Positions 54,346 through 63,297 of a DNA stretch of 64,000 nucleotides are shown piece after piece. The stretch's first letter is position 1. Every line of letters starts with the position of its first letter. Position numbers and translations under genes: made by a program. This DNA is from Melieria omissa (Eukaryota; Arthropoda; Insecta; Diptera; Ulidiidae), in the NCBI GenBank assembly GCA_963971225.1, contig OZ020270.1, positions 68,888,932 to 68,952,931 on the forward strand, in the 5' to 3' direction. The notes beneath the pieces are model-generated. The model was not told the origin of the DNA and ran no database searches. It saw nothing but the letters and a program-made list of their open reading frames with translations.

Positions 54346-56766
54346 TTATTTCACGACGTATGTTGAACCAGGAATCCAGTACCGCCGACCCAACAAATAT
54401 TGAAGCAGCCTGTTTCCAGCGTGCAAGTATTTAAGGTGATAATAGCGCGCGATAAGTCTTGTCAGGTGGTGATCCTTGTTAAGAATAAAGGGATGTTTCT
54501 GGTCGTAGTTCACCCCTGCATTTTCAAGCCTGCCACCAACTCTCAATAAGCCGTCGTCGTCAATGAAAGGAGACAGAGGGGTCAATTTGTGTGATGTTGA
54601 AAGCTGCTTACCTTGACTTAAAATTCGCAGCTCAGATTCATAAGAAGATGCTTGTGCTTTCTTCACCAGGACGTTATGTGAACGCAGCAATTCGGTTGTT
54701 GACAGGAAGCCGGTAGCTCGGTCTAGCTGGGCCTTTCTTGCCTTGCAATTCTGCCTAAATCGCAGCAGATATGCAGTTATTCGGATTAGCCGCATAAACT
54801 CTGAATAGCGTTCGACGATATCGGTGTCAAACGTACTAGCCATGTGCGCGATTAGTTCTTTCCGTTCTTGTAAGTCCGCGTTGTCTGGTAGCGGCGGTGG
54901 AACATGACGCAATGTGTGCGGTTGCCTTAACAAACTTGGCCCCTTCCACCACACTTGGCTGTCTATTAACTCTGCAGGCGAAATACCCCGTGTAGCAAGG
55001 TCTGCAGGATTCTGTGCTGATGGTATGTGCTGCCACTGTTCAGCAGGAATGACGTCAATTACTTGCGCCGTAGTAGTGCGCGGTAGTGTAATCTGCTTAA
55101 CCGGTGCCACCTTCGTTTTTGCTACAATTAGATTGGTTAAGATCTTACCATCGTTGCTCTGCACCCGTAGGTAAATCGCTGCTGAATAGGCCATTTCTGA
55201 GGAATCAGAGAATCCGTGTAACTCAACGCCTTGTTCGTTTGTGTATTCCAACCACCTTGGAATTCGAAGTTGCGCGATTGTATTCATGTCATGCCGGTAC
55301 TCAGTCCATTGATTGTAGAGATCAGTCGGAAGCTCTTCATCCCAATCTAGGCCTCTCACCCACAGTTTTTGCATGAATATCTTCAGTGCAACTGTGACAG
55401 GGGACAGCCAGCCAATGGGATCGAATACTCTGGCAATGTCCGATAACACTGCCCGCTTTGTAACAGTCGGTGTTAGTGGCGGAAAGGTTACGCAATATTT
55501 GAACGTGTCGCACGACGTATCCCATAGAAGTCCTAACGTTTTGACAGTCTGCGTGGTGTCAATAATTGTGTCTGAGGATAACTCGCGGTCCTGCGAATCA
55601 ATCTTTTCCAAAAATTTCGTTGAATTCGATGACCATTTGCGGAGGTGAAATCCTGCCTGAGATAGTACGGTACAAAGCTCGCCCTTGAGGTTTTCTGCTG
55701 CGCACACGCTTGTTGCGCATGCCATGAAGTCATCGACATAGAAATTTTGCTTAATGGCTGTAGAACTTTCACGACACGTGTCTTGGTTGTCATTTGCGAT
55801 TTGTTGTAACGTTCGAATTGCTAGGAACGGTGCTGCTGAGGTACCATACGTTACTGTTTGGAGATCGTACTCCTCGATGCTCTGATCCTTGGAGTCTCTC
55901 CACAAAATGCGTTGCAGTGAACGGTCATCACGATGAACCAATATTTGCCGGTACATTTTTTCTATGTCGGCACTAAATCCGATCTCGTACTTACGGAAAC
56001 TTATAGTGATGTCAAATAGATCCCTTTGTATAGTAGGACCAACTACCAAATTGTCGTTGAGTGACAGGCCGTTTGTGGACTTGCATGATGCGTCAAACAC
56101 GACGCGCAACTTTGTTGTCGTGCTAGTAGGTTTCAGCACTGCGTGATGTGGTAAGAAATATACGCTCTCCGGACTGGAAGCTGCCGGCGCCATATGTTCT
56201 AACTTCTCGTATTCGACCATGAAATTTACGTACTCTCCATGAAGTCTCACGACGTACCGCCCACTGTCATCGCGTGTAACCGTTTGCCGGTAGTGCTCTT
56301 CTGCCCATTTTTCGTCTGGTGTCAAGTGCTGTTCTGGCCCTGAGATCTCCTCCACCTCCCAGAAATTTTGAAGCTGCTTGCTCAACTCTACCAGCGTGTG
56401 CGCTGTGATTTTGTACGGCTCCGCCGGGTCAGGTATTGTTCCCAACAATACCCATCCAAAAATCGTCTTCAAAGCAGTTGGTGATCCTGATGGATGTGTT
56501 AACTTATCTGCTAACAGACAATCATTGAAAGCATCGGCGCCCAAGATGACGTCGATTTTGCCCGGTTTGAAGTAGCATTGGTCGGCCAGTTGTAGATGCT
56601 TGAAGTAATTTAGCTTATGATGCGTCACCTCATACGTTGGCAGAGTCTGCGTTAAGTTGGCCAAACACATTGCATCAACCTCGATCATAGTGCTGCCTTC
56701 CTTAGACTTGATGCGCAGATGTAAGTTAAGGCATAGCCTTACTAAAGCATTTTTTCTTCTTTTCAA
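54346..56766 (-). pseudogene. BEL element B pol: protease remnant, RT, RNase H with internal gap
   Basis: This is an 806-codon open frame. It starts within the protease after its active site (MIEVDAMCLANLTQTLPTYE, VILGADAF, FGWVLLGTIPD). The RT is intact by motif: LRVVFDASCKSTNGLSLNDN, FSADIEKMYRQILVH, FLAIRTLQQIANDN and QNFYVDDFMACATSV (YVDD at about 55745). RNase H begins VELHGFSDSSEMAYSAAIYL but jumps from ITLPR to TTAQVIDVIPAEQWQ. About 75 residues that include the WTDS block are lost without breaking the frame. No RNase H activity is expected. Confidence 0.88.
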
Positions 56767-57078
56767 GCGCTCAATTCTTAGAATTGAGCAATGCTTGCGT
56801 TTAAACAGCTATTAAAATCTGGAAACCAATGCCTTCGGTTTCAAATGTCCAATTAAATTAATTCCGCATTCTAAGCAAATAGCTTATCTCGGGCAACGAC
56901 ATCCAATTCTGGAAGTCAATGCCCTCGCTGTCAACTGTTTTACCAATCGGTAAAGTCAACAGTGCAACGGCACTCAATTCTCGGAATCAAGCCGCGCTTG
57001 AAATAATTGCAGCGCGCGCTTATTTCGCAATAGTGCCGTCGCAGCCAAAACTTCTCTCTGTACCACAGTGCCAGTGTC
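56767..57078 (-). other. Non-coding block between gag and pol of BEL element B
   Basis: 312 bp with short repeated AATTCTNRGAATYRA-type words and a perfect palindrome GCTCAATTCTTAGAATTGAGC at 56768. It replaces the zinc-knuckle part of gag and the start of the protease. The origin is unknown. Confidence 0.5.
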
Positions 57079-57968
57079 TCAGCGTCGAGTTTTTTTTTCC
57101 AAATGGAATAATAAAATCGAGTCCCAATATTGAACTGGCTCGTTGAGAACTTTTAGCGCATTTACACTTTCATTTGCAGCATTGTAAATACGTTTGGCTT
57201 CGGCCACCGACGCTGCTTTCATTGAGGCTTGATCAAACAAAAGCGCAAAGTATGCATTTTTCACCTTATCGGATTTGTCGTATTTTCGCTTTAACAGCTC
57301 CCATGCAATATTGTAATTTGCATTGGTTGGCTTCAAGTGCTTGATGAGCGAGAGCGCCTCGCCTTTCATCTTCGTCTGCAAATATTCAAATTTCTCGATG
57401 TCCGATATAGTCGCTCTGTTGTGCACTACAGTTTCAAACAGATCGCGAAATCTTATCCATTCAGTGCAGCTGCCGTCAAAGTCTGGAATTTGAATCTGTG
57501 GTAGCCGCAACTCATGTTGGCCATGTGCGGCGCTGGTCGCCGCAGGTATGGGCGTTGATGCACTTTCCGAAAGTGTTGTCCGGCTGATGCGCTCCAGAAG
57601 TGCACCCATCGAGCCCTGGTGCTCGATTAGTGATTGTATTGCTGTTGAAATGTCATTGCTTGCTGGCTGGTTTTCAATGATGGTCAGGTTACTACTGGCC
57701 TCATCTAGCATGCGCGTACACAATGTCTTGATTGCTATGTACCTCTCCTCGATTTCGATGCGATACGTTTCCTCTTGCTCTTGCTCCTCAGCTGCTGTCG
57801 CTAAGTACTCAATTTCTTGCTGCACTGCCTCGAACTTCTTAAACAGTTCATCAGCTCTCGCACCTCTGACCTTTGCTTCTTCCACTGCTATACTCTCGGT
57901 TGCGCACGCGTTGTAGATGCGGGTTAAGCCGCCTTTTATTGTTTGCCGTTGCAACTTCAATTTTTCCA
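57079..57968 (-). pseudogene. gag: BEL element B Gag, N-terminal half
   Basis: The ATG at 57968 starts MEKLKLQRQTIKGGLTRIYN. A coiled-coil segment (KFEAVQQEIEYLATAAEEQE) precedes the capsid part LRLPQIQIPDFDGSCTEWIR and FEYLQTKMKGEALSLIKHLK, which belong to the BEL Gag DUF1759 family. The frame ends near FHLEKKTRR at 57079. The C-terminal zinc knuckles present in element A (45.1-45.3 kb) are missing, so packaging by this Gag is doubtful. Confidence 0.85.
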
Positions 57969-58203
57969 TTTTCTTTTGTGGCTCAATTCGTAACCACAGC
58001 AACTGTCAGCAATGCCGCGTTGCCAACCTATTGCAACTTATTCTTTTCACTCGACTCCTCACCGCTAGATGTCGCCAGCTGATACTCCTCTGTCGGAAGT
58101 TGAAAAGCCCTAGCGCTCCGCTGCGCTACGAGAGTCCGATGCTGCGCCTTGATGTGCTTGCTGCCGCGTTGGCTTCTTGCGGCCGAACAATCCGGATACG
58201 AAC

Positions 58204-58350
58204 TTCTGATGTAATTGTCCTTGGCTCACACTGGTGTGATTGTCGCCAAGCTGGATGCGTTGTTCTGATGTACTCGTACTCGGCTCACACTGGTGTAATT
58301 GTCGCCAAGCTAGATGCGTTGTTCTGATGTACTCGTACTGTTGAGGCTAT
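58204..58350 (-). repeat. Tandem repeat in BEL element B leader
   Basis: There are about two and a half copies of a 65-bp unit containing GGCTCACACTGGTGT and GTCGCCAAGCT. Similar leader repeats can act in expression of retroelements, but no function is shown here. Confidence 0.8.
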
Positions 58351-58372
58351 GTCTCCCATCCGCGCTGAGAGA

Positions 58373-58389
58373 TCCGGCTCGAAGGACCA
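58373..58389 (-). other. Primer-binding site, tRNA-Tyr
   Basis: On the minus strand TGGTCCTTCGAGCCGGA is a full 17-base complement of the insect tRNA-Tyr 3-prime end. It starts five bases after the LTR. The two BEL elements of this window share the same primer type. Confidence 0.88.
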
Positions 58390-58394
58390 AAAAA

Positions 58395-58623
58395 TGTTTG
58401 TATTGAGTACGACGTTTTTATTTCTTCAAAAAATGTTTGTATTGAATACGTTTTATTTCTTGACAATTGGCCACGTGTCGACCGTGATACCGCCGCAACG
58501 GAAGTAACCCAAAAAAACGGAAGCTGCCATTCGAGGCAAAAAAAACAACAAAGTGCTTACAAACTAGAATAAGTGCTTCCAAGCACCTGAGCTCGAAATA
58601 GATTTGACGAGTGGTCACGAACA
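58395..58623 (-). repeat. 5-prime LTR of BEL element B
   Basis: This is the partner of 53082-53310, with a one-base difference. Confidence 0.92.
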
Positions 58624-58897
58624 TGGTTTTTAAGTAAAGTTTCCAAATAACTAAATTTTTTCCGTGATTTTTAGTAAAAATGTCATGAAAATTGGAGGAC
58701 TGAAAGCAAAGTTATTGCATCTGAAGTGGAAGTATGTTTGTGTCATCGTACAAAAATGTGCATCGAACAAAGATCCGATATTAACTATTGTTTTAAGCAT
58801 GTTGAAACTTTAACCGAAGCATTTAAACTGATGGACCAAGTTTATGGTGATTTTTGTTTATACCGTGGTGGAGTTCATAAATGGTAAAAGCGATTTA

Positions 58898-59450
58898 CAG
58901 CCCTATTCTGGCAACCGAAACAATAGTCACCTCGGTAACAATTGAATACTTGGTAACAATTGTCACTTTTTGGTATTCTGGAACAAATTCAAAAGCTCAA
59001 AAGGTGACAATTGTTTCGAAATTTGTTACCTCCGTAGGAGCAGGTGACAAGCATACAAAAATTATAAAATTGAAATTTCGTATTCAAATGCGCCTTGGGA
59101 AACTGCAAAAAAAATGCTTCAGCTGCTCCTGCGTCGCGCATGTCGTGCGCTTAAACTTAGGAACTCTAGAAACTAAAAGAATATATGCATACATTGTGAA
59201 GAAACTCAAAAAAAAAGACTTGCTTCGCCAGATTTTCTGCATTTGCCTTTTTTGGTTTGTTTATTTTTTTACAGTTTGACAGAAAAAATACAAAAAACAG
59301 CTGTTTTGATAGAAAAAAAGCTTTCACCTCGAGTGGTGAATTGTTTGAACTTTCTTCTTGTCACCATTTTTTCAGAATACGGAAACAATCAAATTCAATT
59401 CAATTGTTACGGGGGGTAACAATTGTTACGGTAGTGCCAGAATAGGGCTG
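58898..59450. mobile_element. Harbinger-like MITE, 553 bp
   Basis: The ends are CAGCCCTATTCTGGCA and TGCCAGAATAGGGCTG. The flanks are TTA on both sides (58895-58897, 59451-59453), the TWA-type duplication of PIF/Harbinger. Subterminal GTAACAATTG motifs are repeated at both ends. An unrecognised open frame of 132 codons (58881-59279) spans part of it and is probably chance. Confidence 0.72.
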
Positions 59451-59629
59451 TTAAAAACGATTGTCAGAACATAAATGATGACCAAAGTGTTAGCCAACTG
59501 AATCCGCGATCACCGTAGATCAAAACTGGGCGGTAATTCATAAAAGATAAGCCAAAATCTTCATTGAAATTCTTGAAATTGGATTTAACCTTCCCTTTAC
59601 TTATACCCACCCGGGTGATCTTTTTAATA

Positions 59630-59916
59630 CAGGTGTCCCTCGTATAACGCGGTACTTCTACAACGCGTTTTCGATATAACGCGATTTAAAAAAAACAGTT
59701 TTTTTTCATTATGTTTTTTAATTTTTTAATTAAGGTATGAATTATGATTTTGAGTTGGAATGTACATACATCTTTAATGTAGTACCTTTTTTTATTTTTG
59801 AAAAAGCTTTTTGGAACACCCTAAAATTTATATGAAAGTTAAGTCCTCTATAACGCGAATCACATAACGCGGAATTTTCCTGGAACGTAACCACCGCGTT
59901 ATACGAGGGACACCTG
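59630..59916. mobile_element. Tigger/pogo-type MITE, 287 bp
   Basis: The ends are CAGGTGTCCCTCGTATAACG and its inverted complement, with TA flanks (59628-59629, 59917-59918). Internal copies of the ATAACGCG word occur at both ends. CAGGTGTCCCTCG-like termini are common in Tigger-related elements. Confidence 0.8.
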
Positions 59917-60814
59917 TATTCATGTTTAATATTTGAACAAATTTTAAGGTAATTTTCAATAACATGAAAAAATATGTTTTGAAATTTCGTTCATGTTAAA
60001 CTTGAATTTTGTCATTTTTTATACAAATGTATCTAGGTGATCCCAGGCGCTTTCGCTACCATTTTGATTAAAACTCACGATAAATTTTGTTTGCGTACCT
60101 CATTATGTGTTCAATAAACCCTCTGGAAAGAAACCTTCTAATATTTTCCAGTCTCAAAATAAATCCTTAAAGTTAGGCTTTTTTCAAAATAAGAACTATC
60201 GCCAGAGGAAGATACTAAATACTGAAGTATGAAAAAAATGTTAATTATTAGGTATATATTTATTGTGAGTTTTACTCAAAATAGCAGAGGAAGTGCCTGG
60301 GATCATCTTTAGTAAGGCGAAGGTAAAGCATCTCAATAGAATACATTTATTGCATTTTAACTGAACATTTGGCTATCGAAGGATGCCATCCCATCTATTG
60401 ACACTTGTTTTGACTGTTTTTTTGTTTTCACATGATGTGGCACCGTGCGAATTTCACCTTTTCAAAGAATGCATTTGCCGATAAAAAAAGCGTTTTAGAA
60501 CGTAGAAACCACCCAAAAGGCTTGTACCGACATCCTGAAGGACATTCCGGTCGACGAACTAAACTACTCTTTAGACATGTTTTTAGAACATGCAAATCGC
60601 TGCATTAAGCCTAAACGTGACTATTAAAAAAACAAATTCGTTTCGGTAAAAAAAAGGGTTTTGTTAATATTCTTTTAATTATTTAAAGATGAAAAGACCT
60701 TTTTGCTAATGTGGAAACGTACATACATACGATGCATACTGATTGAAAATGTTGACAAATTATAGGCTATGGGGGGGTTCTGACACCCTAAACCCCCCCT
60801 TGGCTACGCCCCTG

Positions 60815-61534
60815 TCGCAGGTTATCATTCCAGCGAACACCTTTGAAAATCACTAGCGGAGGTAACCACGTGCCATTTGCGCATATGCAACCCATCATGG
60901 TATGATTTTCACCGCGCTCGGCGTAAGTTCGGATATAAATATATCTTTTTCCCACTGCCGCTACAACTTTTCCCTTCCCCGTAACAAAATTGAGCCCAGT
61001 CTCGTCACAATTCCAAATACGGTCAGGGCAATCCTTAATGCGCAATTTCAACATTAGAGCTTCTAATTTCGTATAAAAGTCGCTTATCATTGTGGGGTTA
61101 GCCATAGATGCTCTGTATGCAGAGAGATTTTCTGCCACCCGTAAAGTTAGCCCATACCGTTCCTTAAATGATTTCCACCACCATTTCGACGCCACCTCTT
61201 GTTTTGAAAGAAATTGTTCTCTATTTTCAGTTTTGGCCAATTTATAAGCAATTTCTCTTAATTGGAACACCGTCAGCCCAAATCCCATTTTTTGCATGTT
61301 ATTTATATAATTAACTTATTTGATCTCCATATCCGAAGACAACGCAAAAGGTTTGCCAAGTTTGTGAAAAGATTCTTTGTTTTGAGTTAAATAGTCTTTA
61401 AGAGTGCTCCATGGCACCCCTGTCTTTTTGCTAGCAGCATATATTGTGTATTCATCTTGTTTTACAAGCTTAATCACCAGTTGTATGTCAGCATTGGTGT
61501 ATTGCCGTCTTTTTTTTACAATTGACTGACTCAT
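60815..61534 (-). pseudogene. Pogo-like transposase, N-terminal part (CENPB-type HTH and first DDE block)
   Basis: The ATG at 61534 starts MSQSIVKKRRQYTNADIQLV; the helix-turn-helix continues IYAASKKTGVPWSTLKDYL. An in-frame TAA interrupts at about 61316. It then resumes MQKMGFGLTVFQLREIAYKL, EVASKWWWKSFKERYGLTL and the first catalytic Asp block RIWNCDETGLNFVTGKGK. The frame ends exactly at the hAT insertion (WNDNLR at 60815-60830). It belongs to the pogo/Tigger/jerky type of DDE-1 transposases. Confidence 0.88.
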
Positions 61535-61549
61535 ACCTTTGATTATCTG

Positions 61550-62092
61550 AAATCAAAATATGGGTACGGTAATATCGTGATAATTTTTTTTTTGTAATTT
61601 CAGATTTTGGGACATACAAAAATATTGTTCTGATCTTTAGCATTACTTAAATCCAATTATTAAGTTCAATAGAGGAATATAAGTCACATAAAAATATATT
61701 GAGAGTTTCACATCTGCAAAGTGCTAATAAGAGCTATGTAAAATTCTAATATTTTACGCTTAGAACTTAAAGCCTTGTGGTTCACACATAACAAAAACTG
61801 AGAATATATTATAGCGATAATGAAAATCAATAATTAAGCTTGTTAAAATACTAAAAATTTGTTTAAATTACTTACGGATTATATTGCAAAAATGTATTTA
61901 AACACTACTGATAAAATATTCTTCGCACTTTTGATCGGTATACACTTCACATTGAGAAAAGTTTTGTTCAGCCAGGCACCGTTAGAAAACTGTATCGCAA
62001 ACAACATGGTTGCATTTTTCAGTACTTTTACTACTTCTATGCCGACTTTGAAGATGTTCGCGCAATTCGTTTTGAGGAGAATCTGAATTAAG
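61550..62092. other. 5-prime non-coding part of the pogo-like element
   Basis: AT-rich sequence without an ORF lies between the transposase ATG and the right terminal repeat. It holds GGTAATATCGTGATA at about 61566. Confidence 0.55.
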
Positions 62093-62425
62093 AAAATATC
62101 ACGATATTACCTATATCACGAGTTAACCTCCTTTTACCCTATCGTTGGAAAGGCTAGTTAATTACCTTACGAGATATGTGGTTATAACTGAAATAAGAGG
62201 GGAAAAACGTGTTTTTCAAAGATTTTTCGAAAACGCTTCTTAAGAAAATTTTTTGATTTTCAGTTTCGTGTTCAGCAGCCGAAAATTGGTCTAAAAAATA
62301 CTTTTATTTTTAGGGCATTTTTCGTGTCGAGTAGTGTAATTTGTAACTGTTGGTAACTTTTGGTAACTTTCTATAAAAGATTTTAGTCGAAAAAATTGTA
62401 GGCGAGTGGCAACCATGATCAGCGA

Positions 62426-63297
62426 TCGCTGGCTGTGATTATGTTACTGCTGCTGTTATGCGCCTTGCTTTCAGCGCAGCAGGTCCCATACGCACTTTGG
62501 CTAGTCGAAAATGTTCGCAAAATTGTGTGCGTTGCCTTCACATGCAATGAAATAATCAACCACCAAAAAAGCCAACAAAAGCAACAACACAATTTCACTT
62601 GTTCGCGCTCATTTTTGTGTGTATACTTATTTTCGATGACAATCGCTTTCGCTTCAACAAATTTGCTGATGATGAAACTTCGCCTGATGGACATATTTCT
62701 TGATCGATTATTTGCAGGTTATATGAATTGGATAAAAACAATTCAATCCGCCTTTGTCCCAAATTGACAACAAAGCATATTCATCCTAATTTATTTGAAA
62801 AAATGAAGGCTGAATACGCAACTAAAATATTTAGCAATACTGTATCCGCAGCCATAAAATCTTTGGTTGAAAATGGCAGTTTGAAAAAATAAACAGACTT
62901 TTTGATTGTTTGAATAGCCATGTTCTTTTTGAAAAATCCTTTCCGATCAGCTCTTCGTAAGAATAACAATATCCAAAATTATTTAAAGGAAATGAAAAAC
63001 TATGTCAAAAGTTATCAGTATCCTAAAACAGTATACTGGTGAAATGGTATAGTTTTATCAATTACTTCCGTTTTGTCTCTTTGACAAGATATCTGGGCGG
63101 AAAAATCCAATTTTCTTTTATTATCAAGACTTAATCAAGACCCGCTTGAAAATCTTTTTTATTTGGTAAGAAAATGAGGAGTTACAAACAATAATCCTTC
63201 ACTTTTTGAGTTTGACCATATTCTTGCGATAATGATCTCAATGAAAATAATATCATTTAAGGCAGGAATTGTGAACCAACTTACGAAGGTTCATTTA
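62426..63297 (+). mobile_element. P-like element copy 2, 3-prime part with transposase remnant
   Basis: It continues P-like copy 2 after the 32.04-62.42-kb insertion and closely follows 5990-6920 of copy 1. Degenerate transposase text includes KMKAEYATKIFSNTVSAAIK and LNQDPLENLFYLV with stops. About 40 bp present in copy 1 are missing near 62880. The copy is cut by the mariner starting at about 63298. Confidence 0.82.

Larger units (their letters stand above)
53082..58623 (-). mobile_element. BEL/Pao element B, young but defective
   Basis: Two 229-bp LTRs (minus strand TGTTCGTGACC to CAATACAAACA) differ at one site, so insertion was recent. The flanking duplication is TGGT (53078-53081, 58624-58627). 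In minus-strand order there are a tRNA-Tyr primer site, a leader with tandem repeats, gag, pol and integrase. Defects are a gag cut off after its first half, loss of the protease active site, an in-frame gap in RNase H, one nonsense codon and one frameshift before the integrase core. The copy was probably mobilised in trans or decayed by deletion. Confidence 0.9.
58735..60640 (+). mobile_element. Dead mariner interrupted by MITEs
   Basis: The N-terminal part reads CIEQRSDINYCFKHVETLTE, with a stop at 58886. It resumes after the first MITE at about 59454 with degenerate frames. The C-terminal end reads DILKDIPVDELNYSLDMFLE in shifted frames at about 60530-60600. The N-terminus resembles the mariner in the Asator intron (24817). 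It is heavily decayed and its ends were not defined. It contains the two MITEs listed next. Confidence 0.65.
53010..60814. mobile_element. hAT-type element, CAGGGGCGTAGC family, with nested insertions
   Basis: The ends are CAGGGGCGTAGCCAG and TTGGCTACGCCCCTG. The flanks TCTCAGGT/TCGCAGGT (53002-53009, 60815-60822) are an 8-bp duplication with one change. Removing it rejoins the pogo transposase frame (WNDNLR to ENAMPNS). Own sequence is limited to about 53010-53081 and parts of 58628-58735 and 60640-60814. G runs near both ends are mirrored. It contains BEL element B and a dead mariner with two MITEs. Confidence 0.84.
48746..62139 (-). mobile_element. Pogo-like transposon expanded by nested insertions
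   Basis: Ends GGGTAAAGGGAGGTTAA and TTAACCTCCTTTTACCC are inverted repeats with one mismatch, flanked by TA (48744-48745, 62140-62141). Subterminal copies of GGTAATATCGTGATA occur near both ends (about 48938-48996, 61565-61580 and 62093-62113). They are probably transposase-binding sites. The minus-strand transposase is broken in three pieces by a LINE and a hAT element. The exact palindrome of the surrounding foldback confirms the TA insertion. Confidence 0.85.
47944..62336. mobile_element. CACTA-ended foldback element split by a pogo-like transposon
   Basis: The ends are CACTACTCGAC and GTCGAGTAGTG, flanked by TAA on both sides (47941-47943, 62337-62339). The left arm is about 47944-48225. 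The right arm is 48716-48745 plus 62142-62336. The arms pair over about 220-280 bp, and a unique loop lies at 48226-48715. The pogo-like insertion cuts the right arm, and removing it restores the arm as an exact inverse of the left. CACTA ends with a 3-bp duplication fit the CACTA/EnSpm superfamily, but no transposase is present. Own length is about 1.0 kb. Confidence 0.77.
32040..62417. mobile_element. hAT-type element expanded to 30.4 kb by nested insertions
   Basis: The left end is CACGGTTGCCAC and the right end GTGGCAACCATG. The flanks are perfect 8-bp duplications ATCAGCGA (32032-32039, 62418-62425). Removing the insert rejoins the two halves of P-like copy 2. Its own sequence is confined to about 32040-32108, 46661-47943 and 62337-62417. 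It shows iterated TTGGTAACTTT motifs near both ends, like the family-B element at 9446. No transposase remains. Confidence 0.75.

Noticed and set aside
58881..59279. 132-codon open frame overlapping the Harbinger-like MITE
   Set aside because: It crosses the MITE boundary and shows no recognisable protein; judged chance.
60030..60312. Possible further MITE with GATCCCAGGCGCT / AGTGCCTGGGATCAT inverted ends
   Set aside because: The ends are short and imperfect, and I could not find a duplication or a restored parent sequence.
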